NCBI RefSeq assembly: GCF_009834565.1
Contig: NZ_CP019428.1
Coordinates: forward strand, 4,712,001-4,776,000
Length of the DNA stretch: 64,000 bases
Reading direction: 5' to 3'
Origin: Pseudomonas sp. R76
GTDB lineage: Bacteria > Pseudomonadota > Gammaproteobacteria > Pseudomonadales > Pseudomonadaceae
Every line of letters begins with the position of its first letter. Within the stretch, counting starts at the first letter, position 1. Shown piece after piece: positions 10,363 to 18,891 of the stretch. The translations under genes were made by a program, and so were the position numbers. The notes below the pieces were generated by a model. It was not told where the DNA came from and did no database searches. It saw nothing but the letters and a program-made list of their open reading frames with translations.

Positions 10363-12108
10363 ATGAAACCTCTTGCAGCGGCTTACAGCCAACGCTTGCT
10401 GAAGGGCCAGGCGCCGACCTACGAGCGCCTGCAAGCCCGCCTGGCGGAAGATGGCAGCCCACTCGGCGCCGAACCGATTGCCGTGCATTGCGGCTGGGGC
10501 CGGTTGTTGATCGGGCATACCTTCCCGGACCCCGCGAGCCTGGCCCAGGAACTGTTGAATGAGCAGCCCGGCGAGCGCGACATCGCGCTCTACGTGGCGG
10601 CGCCGCAGCAGATCCTCGGGATTGACCCGCAGCAGTTGTTCCTCGATCCGTCCGACACACTGCGCCTGTGGTTCAGCGATTACCGCCCCGCTACGCGCGT
10701 GTTTCGTGGTTTTCGTATCCGTCGTGTGCAAACCGAGGCTGATTGGGCGGCGGTCAACGTGCTCTATCAAGGGCGAGGCATGCTGCCGGTCGACCCCGAA
10801 CGCCTGACGCCGCGCCATCAAGGCGGCCCGGTGTATTGGCTGGCCGAAGATGAAGACAGCGGCGCGGTGATCGGCAGTGTGATGGGCCTTAACCATCAAA
10901 AAGCCTTTCAGGACCCGGAAAACGGTTGCAGCCTCTGGTGCCTGGCCGTCGACCCGCAGTGCACACGCCCCGGCGTCGGTGAAGTGTTGGTGCGCCACTT
11001 GGTCGAGCACTTTATGAGCCGTGGCCTGAGCTACCTCGACCTGTCGGTGTTGCACGATAACCGCCAAGCCAAGAGCCTTTACGCCAAATTGGGCTTTCGC
11101 GCGCTGACCACCTTTGCGATCAAGCGCAAGAACGGCATCAACCAGCCGCTGTTTCTCGGCCCTGGGCCGCAGGCGGGGTTCAACCCTTACGCGCGGATCA
11201 TTGTCGAGGAAGCCCACCGGCGCGGCATCGATGTGCAGGTGGATGACGCCGACGCTGGCCTGTTTACCCTCAGCCATGGCGGGCGCCGCGTGCGCTGCCG
11301 TGAATCCCTCAGCGACCTGACCAGCGCCATCAGCATGACCCTGTGCCAGGACAAAAGCCTGACCCACAAGGTGCTCAAAGCTGCCGGCTTGAAACTGCCG
11401 CAACAACAGTTGGCGGGCAGCGCGGATGACAACCTGGAGTTTCTCGACGAACACCAGCGCATCGTGGTCAAGCCGCTGGACGGCGAGCAAGGCCAGGGCG
11501 TGGCGGTGGATTTGCAGACCATTGAAGACGTGCAGAAGGCCATCGAAGCGGCGCGCCAGTTCGACAGCCGTGTGTTGCTGGAAAGCTTTCACGAAGGCCT
11601 CGACCTGCGCATTCTGGTGATCGGTTTTGAAGTGGTCGCCGCCGCGATCCGGCGCCCTGCCGAGGTGACCGGTGACGGCCAACACTCCATCGGCGCGTTG
11701 ATCGAAGCCCAAAGCCGTCGCCGCCAAGCTGCCACCGACGGCGAAAGCAAGATCCCGCTGGACGCCGAAACCCAACGCACCCTGCACGCGGCCGGTTACG
11801 ACTACAGCAGCATCCTGCCGCGCGGCGAAACCCTGGCCGTGCGCCGCACCGCCAACCTGCACACGGGCGGCTGCCTGGAAGACGTCACCGCGATCCTGCA
11901 CCCGACACTGGTGGACGCCGCCGTGCGTGCCGCCCGCGCGCTGGACATTCCCATGGTCGGCCTGGACCTGATGGTGCCGGCCGCCGATCAACCCGAGTAT
12001 GTGTTTATCGAAGCCAACGAACGGGCCGGCCTGGCCAACCATGAGCCGCAACCGACGGCGGAGAAGTTTGTGGATTTGTTGTTTCCGCATAGCCAGCCGA
12101 CTGCCTGA
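10363..12108 (+). CDS. ngg: N-acetylglutaminylglutamine synthetase (GNAT + ATP-grasp)
   Basis: A 581-residue fusion that supplies the acetylation and the glutamine-glutamine ligation for NAGGN synthesis. After an N-terminal stretch of about 110 residues comes a GNAT acetyltransferase domain (about 115-260, with WCLAVDPQCTRPGVGEVLVR as the acetyl-CoA binding region). It is followed by a RimK/cyanophycin-synthetase-like ATP-grasp domain (about 270-575, with VVKPLDGEQGQG and FIEANERAG). The ATG at 10363 has AAGGA nine bases upstream; an in-frame GTG at 10360 is a possible alternative. It follows asnB immediately, so one transcript is likely. Family identification is firm because of the unusual domain pair and the neighbours. 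Confidence 0.9.
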   Translation: MKPLAAAYSQRLLKGQAPTYERLQARLAEDGSPLGAEPIAVHCGWGRLLIGHTFPDPASLAQELLNEQPGERDIALYVAAPQQILGIDPQQLFLDPSDTLRLWFSDYRPATRVFRGFRIRRVQTEADWAAVNVLYQGRGMLPVDPERLTPRHQGGPVYWLAEDEDSGAVIGSVMGLNHQKAFQDPENGCSLWCLAVDPQCTRPGVGEVLVRHLVEHFMSRGLSYLDLSVLHDNRQAKSLYAKLGFRALTTFAIKRKNGINQPLFLGPGPQAGFNPYARIIVEEAHRRGIDVQVDDADAGLFTLSHGGRRVRCRESLSDLTSAISMTLCQDKSLTHKVLKAAGLKLPQQQLAGSADDNLEFLDEHQRIVVKPLDGEQGQGVAVDLQTIEDVQKAIEAARQFDSRVLLESFHEGLDLRILVIGFEVVAAAIRRPAEVTGDGQHSIGALIEAQSRRRQAATDGESKIPLDAETQRTLHAAGYDYSSILPRGETLAVRRTANLHTGGCLEDVTAILHPTLVDAAVRAARALDIPMVGLDLMVPAADQPEYVFIEANERAGLANHEPQPTAEKFVDLLFPHSQPTA

Positions 12109-12113
12109 CCACT

Positions 12114-12220
12114 GATCGTTCCCACGCTCAGCGTGGGAATGCAGCCCGTGACGCTCAGCGTCACAAGAGCGGACGCAGAGCGTCCCTTGAGGCATTCCCA
12201 CGCTGAGCGTGGGAACGATC
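12114..12220. repeat. Palindromic repeat, copy 1 (GATCGTTCCCACGC family)
   Basis: A 107-base element with perfect terminal inverted repeats: GATCGTTCCCACGCTCAGCG at the left end and its complement ending in GTGGGAACGATC at 12220. Inner palindromes GTGACGCTCAGCGTCAC and GGACGC...GCGTCC are present. It lies inside the NAGGN cluster between ngg and the M42 peptidase. Related copies are at 14090-14171 and 48812-48916. Confidence 0.75.
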
Positions 12221-12244
12221 GCCCTCACCCCATCAGGAGTTTCC

Positions 12245-13429
12245 ATGACTCGAACCATCCCCGAACCGGACCTCAACTACCTGCAAAAAGTCCTGCTGGA
12301 AATGCTCGCCATTCCCAGCCCTACCGGGTTTACCGACACCATCGTGCGTTACGTCGCCGAGCGCCTCGAAGAGCTGGGCATTCCCTTTGAGATGACCCGG
12401 CGCGGGACGATTCGCGCCACCCTCAAGGGCCAGAAAAACAGCCCGGACCGTGCGGTGTCCGCGCACCTGGACACCATCGGCGCCGCCGTGCGTGCAATCA
12501 AGGACAACGGCCGCCTGACCCTCGCCCCCGTCGGCTGCTGGTCCAGCCGTTTTGCCGAAGGCAGCCGCGTCAGCCTGTTTACCGATAACGGCGTGATCCG
12601 TGGCAGCGTGCTGCCGTTGATGGCCTCCGGGCACGCGTTCAACACCGCCGTGGATGAAATGCCGGTGAGCTGGGACCACGTGGAACTGCGCCTCGACGCT
12701 TACTGCGCCACGCGTGCCGACTGCGACTCGCTGGGCATCAGCATTGGCGACTACGTGGCATTCGACCCGCTGCCCGAGTTCACCGAGAGCGGGCATATCA
12801 GCGCGCGCCACCTGGACGATAAAGCCGGTGTCGCCGCGCTGCTCGCCGCGCTCAAAGCCATCGTCGACAGCGGCGAACCCTTGCTGATCGACTGCCACCC
12901 GCTGTTCACCATCACCGAGGAAACCGGCAGTGGCGCCGCCGCCGCCCTGCCTTGGGATGTGAGTGAGTTTGTCGGCATCGACATCGCCCCGGTCGCCCCC
13001 GGCCAGCACTCCAGCGAGCACGCGGTAAGCGTGGCGATGCAGGATTCCGGCGGGCCGTATGACTATCACCTGTCCCGCCACTTGCTGCGCCTGGCCTCGG
13101 ACAACGACTTGCCGGTGCGTCGCGACCTGTTCCGGTATTACTTCAGCGATGCGCATTCGGCGGTGACCGCCGGCCACGATATCCGCACGGCGCTGCTGGC
13201 GTTTGGTTGCGATGCGACCCATGGCTATGAGCGCACGCATATCGACAGCCTGGCGGCGTTGAGTCGCCTGCTGGGCGCGTACATCCTCAGCCCACCGGTG
13301 TTTGCCAGCGATGCACAACCGGCCCAGGGTTCGCTGGACAGGTTCAGCCATCAGATCGAGCACGAAACGCAGATGGAGAGCGACACCCGCGTGCCGTCGG
13401 TGGACAGCCTGGTCGGTCAGAAGTCCTGA
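12245..13429 (+). CDS. Osmoprotectant NAGGN system M42-family peptidase
   Basis: A 394-residue metallopeptidase of the M42 (glutamyl aminopeptidase/endoglucanase) family, of the subgroup encoded with NAGGN genes. Its substrate is not established; turnover of the dipeptide osmolyte is plausible. Metal-site motifs are visible: SAHLDTIGA near residue 72, DDKAGVAAL near 191 and TEETGSG near 224, plus a late DATHGYER segment. The ATG at 12245 has AGGAG upstream; the frame open to 12209 starts inside the repeat and is rejected. It follows ngg after a 107-base palindromic repeat, so it may be in the same operon or separately expressed. Confidence 0.88.
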   Translation: MTRTIPEPDLNYLQKVLLEMLAIPSPTGFTDTIVRYVAERLEELGIPFEMTRRGTIRATLKGQKNSPDRAVSAHLDTIGAAVRAIKDNGRLTLAPVGCWSSRFAEGSRVSLFTDNGVIRGSVLPLMASGHAFNTAVDEMPVSWDHVELRLDAYCATRADCDSLGISIGDYVAFDPLPEFTESGHISARHLDDKAGVAALLAALKAIVDSGEPLLIDCHPLFTITEETGSGAAAALPWDVSEFVGIDIAPVAPGQHSSEHAVSVAMQDSGGPYDYHLSRHLLRLASDNDLPVRRDLFRYYFSDAHSAVTAGHDIRTALLAFGCDATHGYERTHIDSLAALSRLLGAYILSPPVFASDAQPAQGSLDRFSHQIEHETQMESDTRVPSVDSLVGQKS

Positions 13430-13504
13430 CCCTGGCAACACCTGATACTGGTCACGACGATCCCGGCGCAGTAGCATCGCCGGGATTCTACCTCTGAGGC
13501 TTGT

Positions 13505-13732
13505 ATGCTGATTCCCTACGACGCACTTGAAGTCGACACCTTGACCCGCCTCATCGAAGACTTCGTCACCCGCGACGGCACCGACAATGGCGATGACACG
13601 CCCCTGGAAACCCGCGTACTGCGCGTGCGCCAGGCACTGACCAAGGGCCAGGCGCTGATTGTGTTCGACCCTGAAAGCGAACAATGCCAGTTGATGCTCA
13701 AGCACGACGTGCCCAAGCATCTGTTCGACTGA
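13505..13732 (+). CDS. YheU family protein
   Basis: A 75-residue acidic cytosolic protein beginning MLIPYDALEVDTLTRLIEDFVTRDGTD, the hallmark of the YheU family. In YheU proteins an MIIPW/MLIPY start is followed by a helix and a DGTDYG-like motif. The function of the family is not known. It follows the M42 peptidase after about 75 bases, on the same strand, and converges with the CsrA-family gene, whose stop codon is only eight bases from its own. The start at 13505 is the only one that keeps the conserved N-terminus. Confidence 0.85.
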   Translation: MLIPYDALEVDTLTRLIEDFVTRDGTDNGDDTPLETRVLRVRQALTKGQALIVFDPESEQCQLMLKHDVPKHLFD

Positions 13733-13739
13733 GGCTGTT

Positions 13740-13931
13740 CTATGGGTTGGTTTGGGGTTGCGTGGCTTGGCGCTCGAGGATTTTCTGATACACCTCGGCG
13801 CGGTGCACATTGACCCCTGCCGGGGCCTGGATGCCGAACTTCACTTGGGATCCGTTCAGCTCAAGGATGTGCAAGGCGATGTCATCGCCGATAGAGATGA
13901 TTTCGCCCACGGCGCGGCTTAAAACCAGCAT
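13740..13931 (-). CDS. csrA: CsrA/RsmA-family RNA-binding regulator
   Basis: A 63-residue post-transcriptional regulator that should dimerise and bind GGA motifs in mRNA leaders. The core is conserved: [10 protein letters not shown] at the start, GDDI at 15-18, and [10 protein letters not shown] at 42-51, which holds Arg44, the key RNA-contacting residue in E. coli CsrA. It differs from classical RsmA (MLILTRR...) and carries a Gln/Thr/Pro-rich tail, so it is probably one of the extra paralogues found in fluorescent pseudomonads. The ribosome binding site region reads AGAAGGACAACC, itself containing a GGA, so autoregulation is possible. It is on the opposite strand to YheU. Confidence 0.9.
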   Translation of the reverse strand: MLVLSRAVGEIISIGDDIALHILELNGSQVKFGIQAPAGVNVHRAEVYQKILERQATQPQTNP

Positions 13932-14089
13932 GGCGGTTGTCCTTCTGGAGTGACAGGACCTTGAACATGCGCGCTTGAATGAGGGGCGACAATGGCTCAT
14001 CGCTAAATCAGGCCGGGCCTACGCAAGCCGGTAATTTGCCTGACAGACATGTAATTGACTGGAGGGACGACGAATGTTTGATCGTGTTA

Positions 14090-14171
14090 GATCGTTCCCA
14101 CGCTCTGCGTGGGAATGCCGCCCCGGACGCTCTGCGTCCCGCTGCAGGTGACGCGGAGCGTGGGAATGATC
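14090..14171. repeat. Palindromic repeat, copy 2 (GATCGTTCCCACGC family)
   Basis: An 82-base version of the element at 12114: GATCGTTCCCACGCTCTGCG at the left end and GCGTGGGAATGATC at the right end, with an inner GGACGCTCTGCGTCC palindrome. The right part is shorter and less regular than in the other copies. The SDR stop codon is at its edge. Confidence 0.7.
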
Positions 14172-14172
14172 A

Positions 14173-14988
14173 TCAGCCCTTAACGGCCTGCGCCTTGGCG
14201 CGCATCTTGTCCGCCATCACCGTCATCTCGTCATACAGCAACTGCGGGTTCTTCTGCTTCAACGCCCACGCCATCCGCCCCTGCTCATGGGGCAAAATCA
14301 TAAACTCGCCTTCAGCCACTCGCTGGTAGATATAGTCAGCAATGTCAGCCGCCGAAATCGGCGAACTCTCCAGCAACTTACCCACTTGCGCCTTCATCGC
14401 CGGTGTCGGCCCGCGAAACGAATCTAGCAAGTTGGTCTGGAAAAACGACGGGCACACTACATGCACGCCGACTTCCTGCTGCTTGAGTTCCACCAGCAAA
14501 CTTTCCGACAACGCCACCACGCCCGCCTTGGCCACGTTGTAGTTGCTCATCGCCGGCCCCTGCATTAGCGCCGCCATCGAGGCAATATTGATAATCCGGC
14601 CCTTGCTCTTCTCCAATAGCGGCAGGAACGCCTTGCAGCCCTTGACCACGCCCATCAGGTTAATTGCAATCTGCCAATCCCAATCCTCCAACGACAACTC
14701 GGCGAAGAACCCGCCCGAGGCGACACCGGCATTGTTGACGATCACATCAACGCCTCCCAGCTTGACCTCGCACGCCTGGGCAAACGCAGTGAGCTGGCTG
14801 TAATCACGCACGTCGCAGCGCTGGATAAACCCATCCCCCCCCGCCTCGCGCACCAGCTTGAGGGTTTCCTGCAACCCCGGCTCACTGACGTCCGACAAGG
14901 CCAGCTGCCAACCCTCGCGCGCCCAGCGCAGCGCGATTTCGCGACCCAGGCCGGACCCGGCGCCGGTGATCATCATGCGATTTTGCAT
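14173..14988 (-). CDS. SDR-family oxidoreductase
   Basis: A 271-residue classical short-chain dehydrogenase/reductase, presumably NAD(P)-dependent. The cofactor loop TGAGSGLG is at residues 8-15, NNAG follows in the middle, and the catalytic Ser plus YNVAK (Tyr and Lys) are present after GRIINIASMAAL. I chose the ATG at 14988 (MQNRMMITGAG) because Rossmann folds start just before the GxxxGxG loop; the frame is open to 15129 without support. The substrate is unknown; the neighbours give no hint. It is transcribed away from the DUF3309 gene. Confidence 0.88.
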   Translation of the reverse strand: MQNRMMITGAGSGLGREIALRWAREGWQLALSDVSEPGLQETLKLVREAGGDGFIQRCDVRDYSQLTAFAQACEVKLGGVDVIVNNAGVASGGFFAELSLEDWDWQIAINLMGVVKGCKAFLPLLEKSKGRIINIASMAALMQGPAMSNYNVAKAGVVALSESLLVELKQQEVGVHVVCPSFFQTNLLDSFRGPTPAMKAQVGKLLESSPISAADIADYIYQRVAEGEFMILPHEQGRMAWALKQKNPQLLYDEMTVMADKMRAKAQAVKG

Positions 14989-15208
14989 AGGAAAGTTGCC
15001 TTGTGGTTCACGGAAGAAGTGATCGGCAGTGTAGCGAAGGTTTTTCCTGCACCCACGCACCATCCAGTTGATGAATGCCTCGGGCAAACCCTGAACCGGG
15101 TGCGAGAGCGACTTATAGCGTAAGTTCAATCTTTTTCAACGAGATCACTGTAGTTGCGAACGTATTAAAAGAAATAAGCTAGTTTGCAAAATGCTTTAAA
15201 AAACCACG

Positions 15209-15236
15209 GAATTTTCTGCGCGCCGGTAGAGTCGGA
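15209..15236 (+). promoter_or_regulatory. Candidate extracytoplasmic sigma (AlgU/RpoE-type) promoter
   Basis: GAATTT at 15209-15214 and TCGGA at 15232-15236, 17 bases apart, resemble the AlgU consensus GAACTT-N16/17-TCTGA. It lies about 80 bases upstream of the DUF3309 start. It was found by eye only, with one mismatch in each box. The 328-base spacer from 14989 to 15316 otherwise shows no gene. Confidence 0.3.
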
Positions 15237-15316
15237 GTTAATAAGGCGTCCGTATTTAAATGACGGCCTATTGTTTAATAACCGGTCTTTGCAGAAGGCC
15301 TATAAGGAAAAAAACC

Positions 15317-15469
15317 ATGAGCCTCATTCTGATCATTATCCTGATCCTGCTGCTGGTAGGCGGTTTGCCAGTCTTCCCGCACTCGCGTAACTGGGGTTAT
15401 GGCCCGTCGGGTATCCTGGGCGTTGTCCTGGTGGTATTGGTGGTGCTGTTGTTGCTCGGTCGGATATAA
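15317..15469 (+). CDS. DUF3309 small membrane protein
   Basis: A 50-residue hydrophobic peptide with two membrane segments: an Ile/Leu/Val-rich one right after the start and VLVVLVVLLLLG at the end. They are joined by a short polar loop (PHSRNWGYGPSG). This arrangement matches DUF3309, a widespread proteobacterial family of unknown function. AAGGAA lies upstream of the ATG. It is closed by a strong terminator, so it is a single-gene transcript. An AlgU-like promoter candidate upstream would fit envelope-stress control, but that is inference. Confidence 0.85.
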   Translation: MSLILIIILILLLVGGLPVFPHSRNWGYGPSGILGVVLVVLVVLLLLGRI

Positions 15470-15476
15470 AACCCGC

Positions 15477-15513
15477 ACAAAAAAAAAGAGGCCTCAATGA
15501 GGCCTCTTTTTTT
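15477..15513. terminator. Bidirectional intrinsic terminator
   Basis: Stem GAGGCCTC/GAGGCCTC (15488-15495 and 15499-15506) with a three-base loop, preceded by an A-run and followed by seven T. It can end both the DUF3309 gene (plus strand) and the convergent LTA-synthase-like gene (minus strand). Confidence 0.92.
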
Positions 15514-15525
15514 ATGCTCGGCTAC

Positions 15526-17613
15526 TTAGTCCGGCTTGCCGTCAATCACACCGGCGGTGTTATCCAACAGGCTCTTGGTGGCGGTCTGCAGGAACGACTC
15601 AAGCTTCTGCTTAAGCGCCGCTTCGTCCGGTGACTCGGGAATCACTTTGCCGGTCGGGTTAGCGCCCAGTTCATATTCCCACAGCTTCGGTGGCATTTCC
15701 TTGGGCAGAACCAGAATGCGGTCTGCGGTGACCAGGGCCACTGTCTGATCGCTGCCCGATGGTTTGATCACGCCAAAACCCTTGTCGCCTTCCGGCAGGT
15801 TCAGCAGGTCACGGCCCCAGCACTGGTGCAGGGTGTCGCCACCAAGGCGGCCCATGATGGTTGGCACGATGTCGATCTGAGTGCCCACGGTGTGGTCACG
15901 CTCGCCGAACTTCTCCTGCATGCCCGGTGCAATCATCAGCATCGGCACGTTGAAGCGGCCCAAGTCCATTTCGGTGATTTGCTGCTCGTTGCCGAAGCCG
16001 TGGTCACCCACGATCACGAACAGGGTTTCCTTGAAGTACGGCTCTTTGCGGGCCTTTTCAAAGAACTGGCCCAGGGCCCAGTCGGAGTAACGCATGGCCG
16101 TCAAATGCTCGTTGAGGCTGCCACGGTCGGTGACTTTCTCGACCGGCAATGGCGTCGGCAACGCATACGGCGTGTGGTTGGACAGGGTTTGCAGCAGTGC
16201 GTAGAACGGCTTGCCGCCTTCGCGGGCTTTCAACTCTTCCAGGCCACGATTGAACATGTCCTGGTCGGACACGCCCCACGTCGGGTCGGAGAACACCGGG
16301 TTGACGAAGTCATTACGCCCGATGAAGTTGGTCATGCCCTGGTTGCTGAAGAAGCCTGACTGGTTGTCCCAGGCGAAGTCGCCGTTGTAGACATACACGT
16401 CGTCAAACTTGCGCGCGCTGAGCAACTGCGGCAGGCCCGACAGCTTGTGGCTGCCTTCCGGGGTCTGCATCAGGTATTCGAAGCCCGGCAGGTTCGGGAA
16501 GCACGCCATGGTGGCGAACATGCCCTGGTGGGTGTGGGTGCCGTTGGAGAAGAAGCGGTCGAACAGCAAGCCTTCCTTGGACAGTTTGTCGAAGTATGGC
16601 GTGATGTTGCCTGGGCGGCCCAGGGCGCCCACTGAGTGACCGGCGAAGCTTTCCATCAGGATCACGACGACGTTCTTGATCGGCAGGGTCTTCTCGGCCG
16701 GTGGCGTGTAGTCACGGCGCACGGCGGCGGTGTCGGTGTCTACCAGCTTTTCTTGCGGCAACACCAGCATGTCGCGCACGGTCTGGGTGGCCAGCGGTTG
16801 GTCCAGGGTGGCTTTCCAGATGTTCGAACGCTCCTCGGAGAAGCGCGACTTGGCGGCGGCGATCAGCGACAAGGTGCCGTTCAAGCCCAACTGGTTGGCG
16901 AAGTTCGATTCGGTGGTGTAGACGTCACCCCAACGCAGCGGCGGGCCCTGGCGCAGGGTGCCACGGATGGCGACCACGGCAATCAGCAGGCACACCACAA
17001 AGACGGCGATGCGCGTGTACCACGGTGCAACCTGGCGTGTGCCGATGCTGCCGCCGCTGAACGGGCCACGTGGGCGCGTCGCACGGTCAGCGCCCTTGAA
17101 GGCGATGCTCAGGATCAGCGTGCCCACGGCCCAGGCCAGCAGATAACGCACCACCGGGAAGCCGTACCAGAGCATGCTCATCACGGTTTTCGGGTCTTCC
17201 TTTACATACTGGAAGACCAGGCCGTTGAGGCGCTGGTGGAATTCGCGGTAGAAGCCCATCTCCATCAAGCCCAGGAACAGGGCAATGCTGGAGGCTACGG
17301 TCAGCCAAAAACGGAAGAACCCGCGCGCCGCCATGGCCCGAACGCTGAACAGGGCCAGCAGCAGCGGGACCAGCGCGTACATCACAAAGCGGATGTCAAA
17401 GCGCGTGCCGTTGACGAACGCTTCGAGGAAGGTCGAGGCCGGCGTGTCGAGGATCATCTCGCGGTTGTAGACCAGCAGCGCCAGGCGCAGCAGGGAGAAC
17501 ATCACCATCATGACCAGTGCGCAAAGCAGCGTGTACGCCAGATGGGATTTGACGGTCGGTTGCAGCAGGCGATTAGAAGCTCGCTGCTGACTCAGGGCGT
17601 CCGGGTTTGCCAT
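15526..17613 (-). CDS. LTA synthase-like family protein (membrane sulfatase/phosphotransferase)
   Basis: A 695-residue inner-membrane protein with about five N-terminal membrane segments (roughly residues 25-230) and a large periplasmic alkaline-phosphatase-superfamily domain. The domain has the metal-binding VVVILMESFAGHS, the SNGTHTHQG motif expected to carry the nucleophilic Thr, and VIVGDHGFGNE near the end. Gram-positive relatives polymerise glycerol phosphate on a lipid. Gram-negative relatives transfer phosphoglycerol or similar groups to envelope glycans such as osmoregulated periplasmic glucans; which applies here is not visible. Start ATG at 17613. It is monocistronic and shares the terminator at 15477-15513. 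Confidence 0.88.
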   Translation of the reverse strand: MANPDALSQQRASNRLLQPTVKSHLAYTLLCALVMMVMFSLLRLALLVYNREMILDTPASTFLEAFVNGTRFDIRFVMYALVPLLLALFSVRAMAARGFFRFWLTVASSIALFLGLMEMGFYREFHQRLNGLVFQYVKEDPKTVMSMLWYGFPVVRYLLAWAVGTLILSIAFKGADRATRPRGPFSGGSIGTRQVAPWYTRIAVFVVCLLIAVVAIRGTLRQGPPLRWGDVYTTESNFANQLGLNGTLSLIAAAKSRFSEERSNIWKATLDQPLATQTVRDMLVLPQEKLVDTDTAAVRRDYTPPAEKTLPIKNVVVILMESFAGHSVGALGRPGNITPYFDKLSKEGLLFDRFFSNGTHTHQGMFATMACFPNLPGFEYLMQTPEGSHKLSGLPQLLSARKFDDVYVYNGDFAWDNQSGFFSNQGMTNFIGRNDFVNPVFSDPTWGVSDQDMFNRGLEELKAREGGKPFYALLQTLSNHTPYALPTPLPVEKVTDRGSLNEHLTAMRYSDWALGQFFEKARKEPYFKETLFVIVGDHGFGNEQQITEMDLGRFNVPMLMIAPGMQEKFGERDHTVGTQIDIVPTIMGRLGGDTLHQCWGRDLLNLPEGDKGFGVIKPSGSDQTVALVTADRILVLPKEMPPKLWEYELGANPTGKVIPESPDEAALKQKLESFLQTATKSLLDNTAGVIDGKPD

Positions 17614-17899
17614 GTCGTTTCAGGACCCATTGGAAGTTTAAGTTGCGAAAAAATGCAGTGGCGTCCGTCCCTCGCCCAGGCTGGCTGGGGTAGGCGGTTA
17701 ACGCGGTGGCGCAAATGGTGCCCGATCAATGGCATCAACGCCATTAATTACTGAACGTGCGCCGTCGCCCTGCCTTTAATGACACTTGAACAAGTGCCTT
17801 GGCGCAGGCGTAAACCGGCGGATTGTCTTGGAAAAGATGTGAAAATTCTGTGCAGCGAATAGTTTCGACACAAATCTTATGGATGTGCCTGAAACCAAT
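17614..17899. other. Intergenic region upstream of the LTA-synthase-like gene
   Basis: About 290 bases with no convincing gene. It should hold the promoter of the minus-strand LTA-synthase-like gene, but no clear boxes could be assigned by eye. Confidence 0.4.
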
Positions 17900-18019
17900 G
17901 TGGGAGCGGGGCTTATGTGGGAGCCGGGCTTGCCCGCGATGCAGGCACCGCGGTTTATCAGCTACATCGCGGTGATGCAATCGCAGGCAAGCCAGCTCCC
18001 ACACAAGCCAGCTCCCACA
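17900..18019. repeat. Compound REP cluster
   Basis: Several REP units are packed together: GTGGGAGCGGGGCTT at 17900, GTGGGAGCCGGGCTTGCCCG at about 17917, and inverted units GCAGGCAAGCCAGCTCCCAC and AAGCCAGCTCCCAC to the right. The first and last units look like partial duplications flanking one REPIN. Confidence 0.75.
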
Positions 18020-18060
18020 TTTACTGTGCCCACTCAGGATATGAGTGAACACTGGTGGCC

Positions 18061-18252
18061 TCACACCCGCACGTTACCGCGTGGCCCGGCAATCGCCCAG
18101 ATGATCAGGCCCAGTGCCGGCAACAGCAGGATCAACAGAATCCACAGCACCTTGGCGCCGGTGCTTGCGCCGCTTTTGAACACGTTGATGATCGCCCAGA
18201 TATCCAGTACCAGAATGATCAGGCCAATCAAGCTATTAAAAGTGGAACCCAT
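18061..18252 (-). CDS. PLDc_N (phospholipase D nuclease N-terminal) domain membrane protein
   Basis: A 63-residue protein with two membrane segments: SLIGLIILVLDIWAIINVF and VLWILLILLLPALGLIIWAI, linked by a short GAST-rich loop and ending PRGNVRV. This is the PLDc_N pattern (W-I-x-N-V, then LPxLGxIIW), found alone or fused to cardiolipin-synthase-like domains. Alone its function is unknown. The ATG at 18252 has TAGGAG upstream and was preferred to the open frame to 18276. Confidence 0.8.
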   Translation of the reverse strand: MGSTFNSLIGLIILVLDIWAIINVFKSGASTGAKVLWILLILLLPALGLIIWAIAGPRGNVRV

Positions 18253-18319
18253 GGTGTCGCTCCTAAGTGAGGGCATGCACTTGTAGGATAGTCAGGCCTG
18301 ACGGGGGTTCCGTTTTATT

Positions 18320-18850
18320 TCAGACATGGACGGCGATTCGCAGCGCTTCCAGGGATGGCTCGGCCTTGATGCCGACTTCAGCACACAGTTCCAGAACGCG
18401 CGGTAAGTCATTGCCGTAAACCAGCACCGCCTGGATCTCGTCGTCCAGCAACTGGCTGAAGTTCAGCAGCACGTAGCCGCCGTCTTCCGGGCTGAGCGCG
18501 CTCATCTGGATCTGGATGCGGTTCAGCGCAGTGAGGTCTTCGGTCTTGGCCAGCTGCTTGGGCTTGAGGTTGAACGCCACGCCCGGGCCGAACGACGCGA
18601 CGATCTGCGCAAACAGGTCGCCATAGGTGTCGGCCTGAAACAGCACGGTGTCCGGCAGGCTACCGACGACGACCCACTCACCCAGAGGAATCGGGAAGGT
18701 GTCGTCGTAGTTGATATCCGGGTTGGCTGCCAGAAACGCCGCCGGGTCGGCGTAGGCCTGGGCCGCTTCCTCGGCAATGCGCGCCACTTCGTCCTCGCCC
18801 ATGACGCCGGCGCTGATTTTACTGATGAGTTCGACGAGGGCGGTTTTCAT
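18320..18850 (-). CDS. Conserved hypothetical protein (176 aa)
   Basis: I do not recognise a family. The 176-residue product is acidic, soluble and without a signal peptide or membrane segment. The N-terminal 40 residues are helical (VELISKISAGVMGEDEVARIAEEAAQ broken into two helices). The rest is a mix of strands and helices, with a VLLNFSQLLDDEIQAVLVYG stretch. It lies about 40 bases downstream of the ankyrin gene on the same strand, so the two may be co-transcribed. ATG at 18850. Confidence 0.75.
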   Translation of the reverse strand: MKTALVELISKISAGVMGEDEVARIAEEAAQAYADPAAFLAANPDINYDDTFPIPLGEWVVVGSLPDTVLFQADTYGDLFAQIVASFGPGVAFNLKPKQLAKTEDLTALNRIQIQMSALSPEDGGYVLLNFSQLLDDEIQAVLVYGNDLPRVLELCAEVGIKAEPSLEALRIAVHV

Positions 18851-18891
18851 GGGGTGATCCTGTGGCGAGCTGGTTTTCGAGGGCGCGTAGC

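Noticed and set aside
8608..12276. A 1222-codon open frame on the minus strand
   Set aside because: It runs antisense across asnB and ngg, whose plus-strand products are recognised families. Long antisense frames are expected at this GC content, and its translation has the His/Gln/Arg-rich composition of a shadow frame.
17900..18019. CRISPR-like array
   Set aside because: The repeated units are inverted REP palindromes with irregular spacing, not direct repeats with unique spacers, and there are no cas genes.
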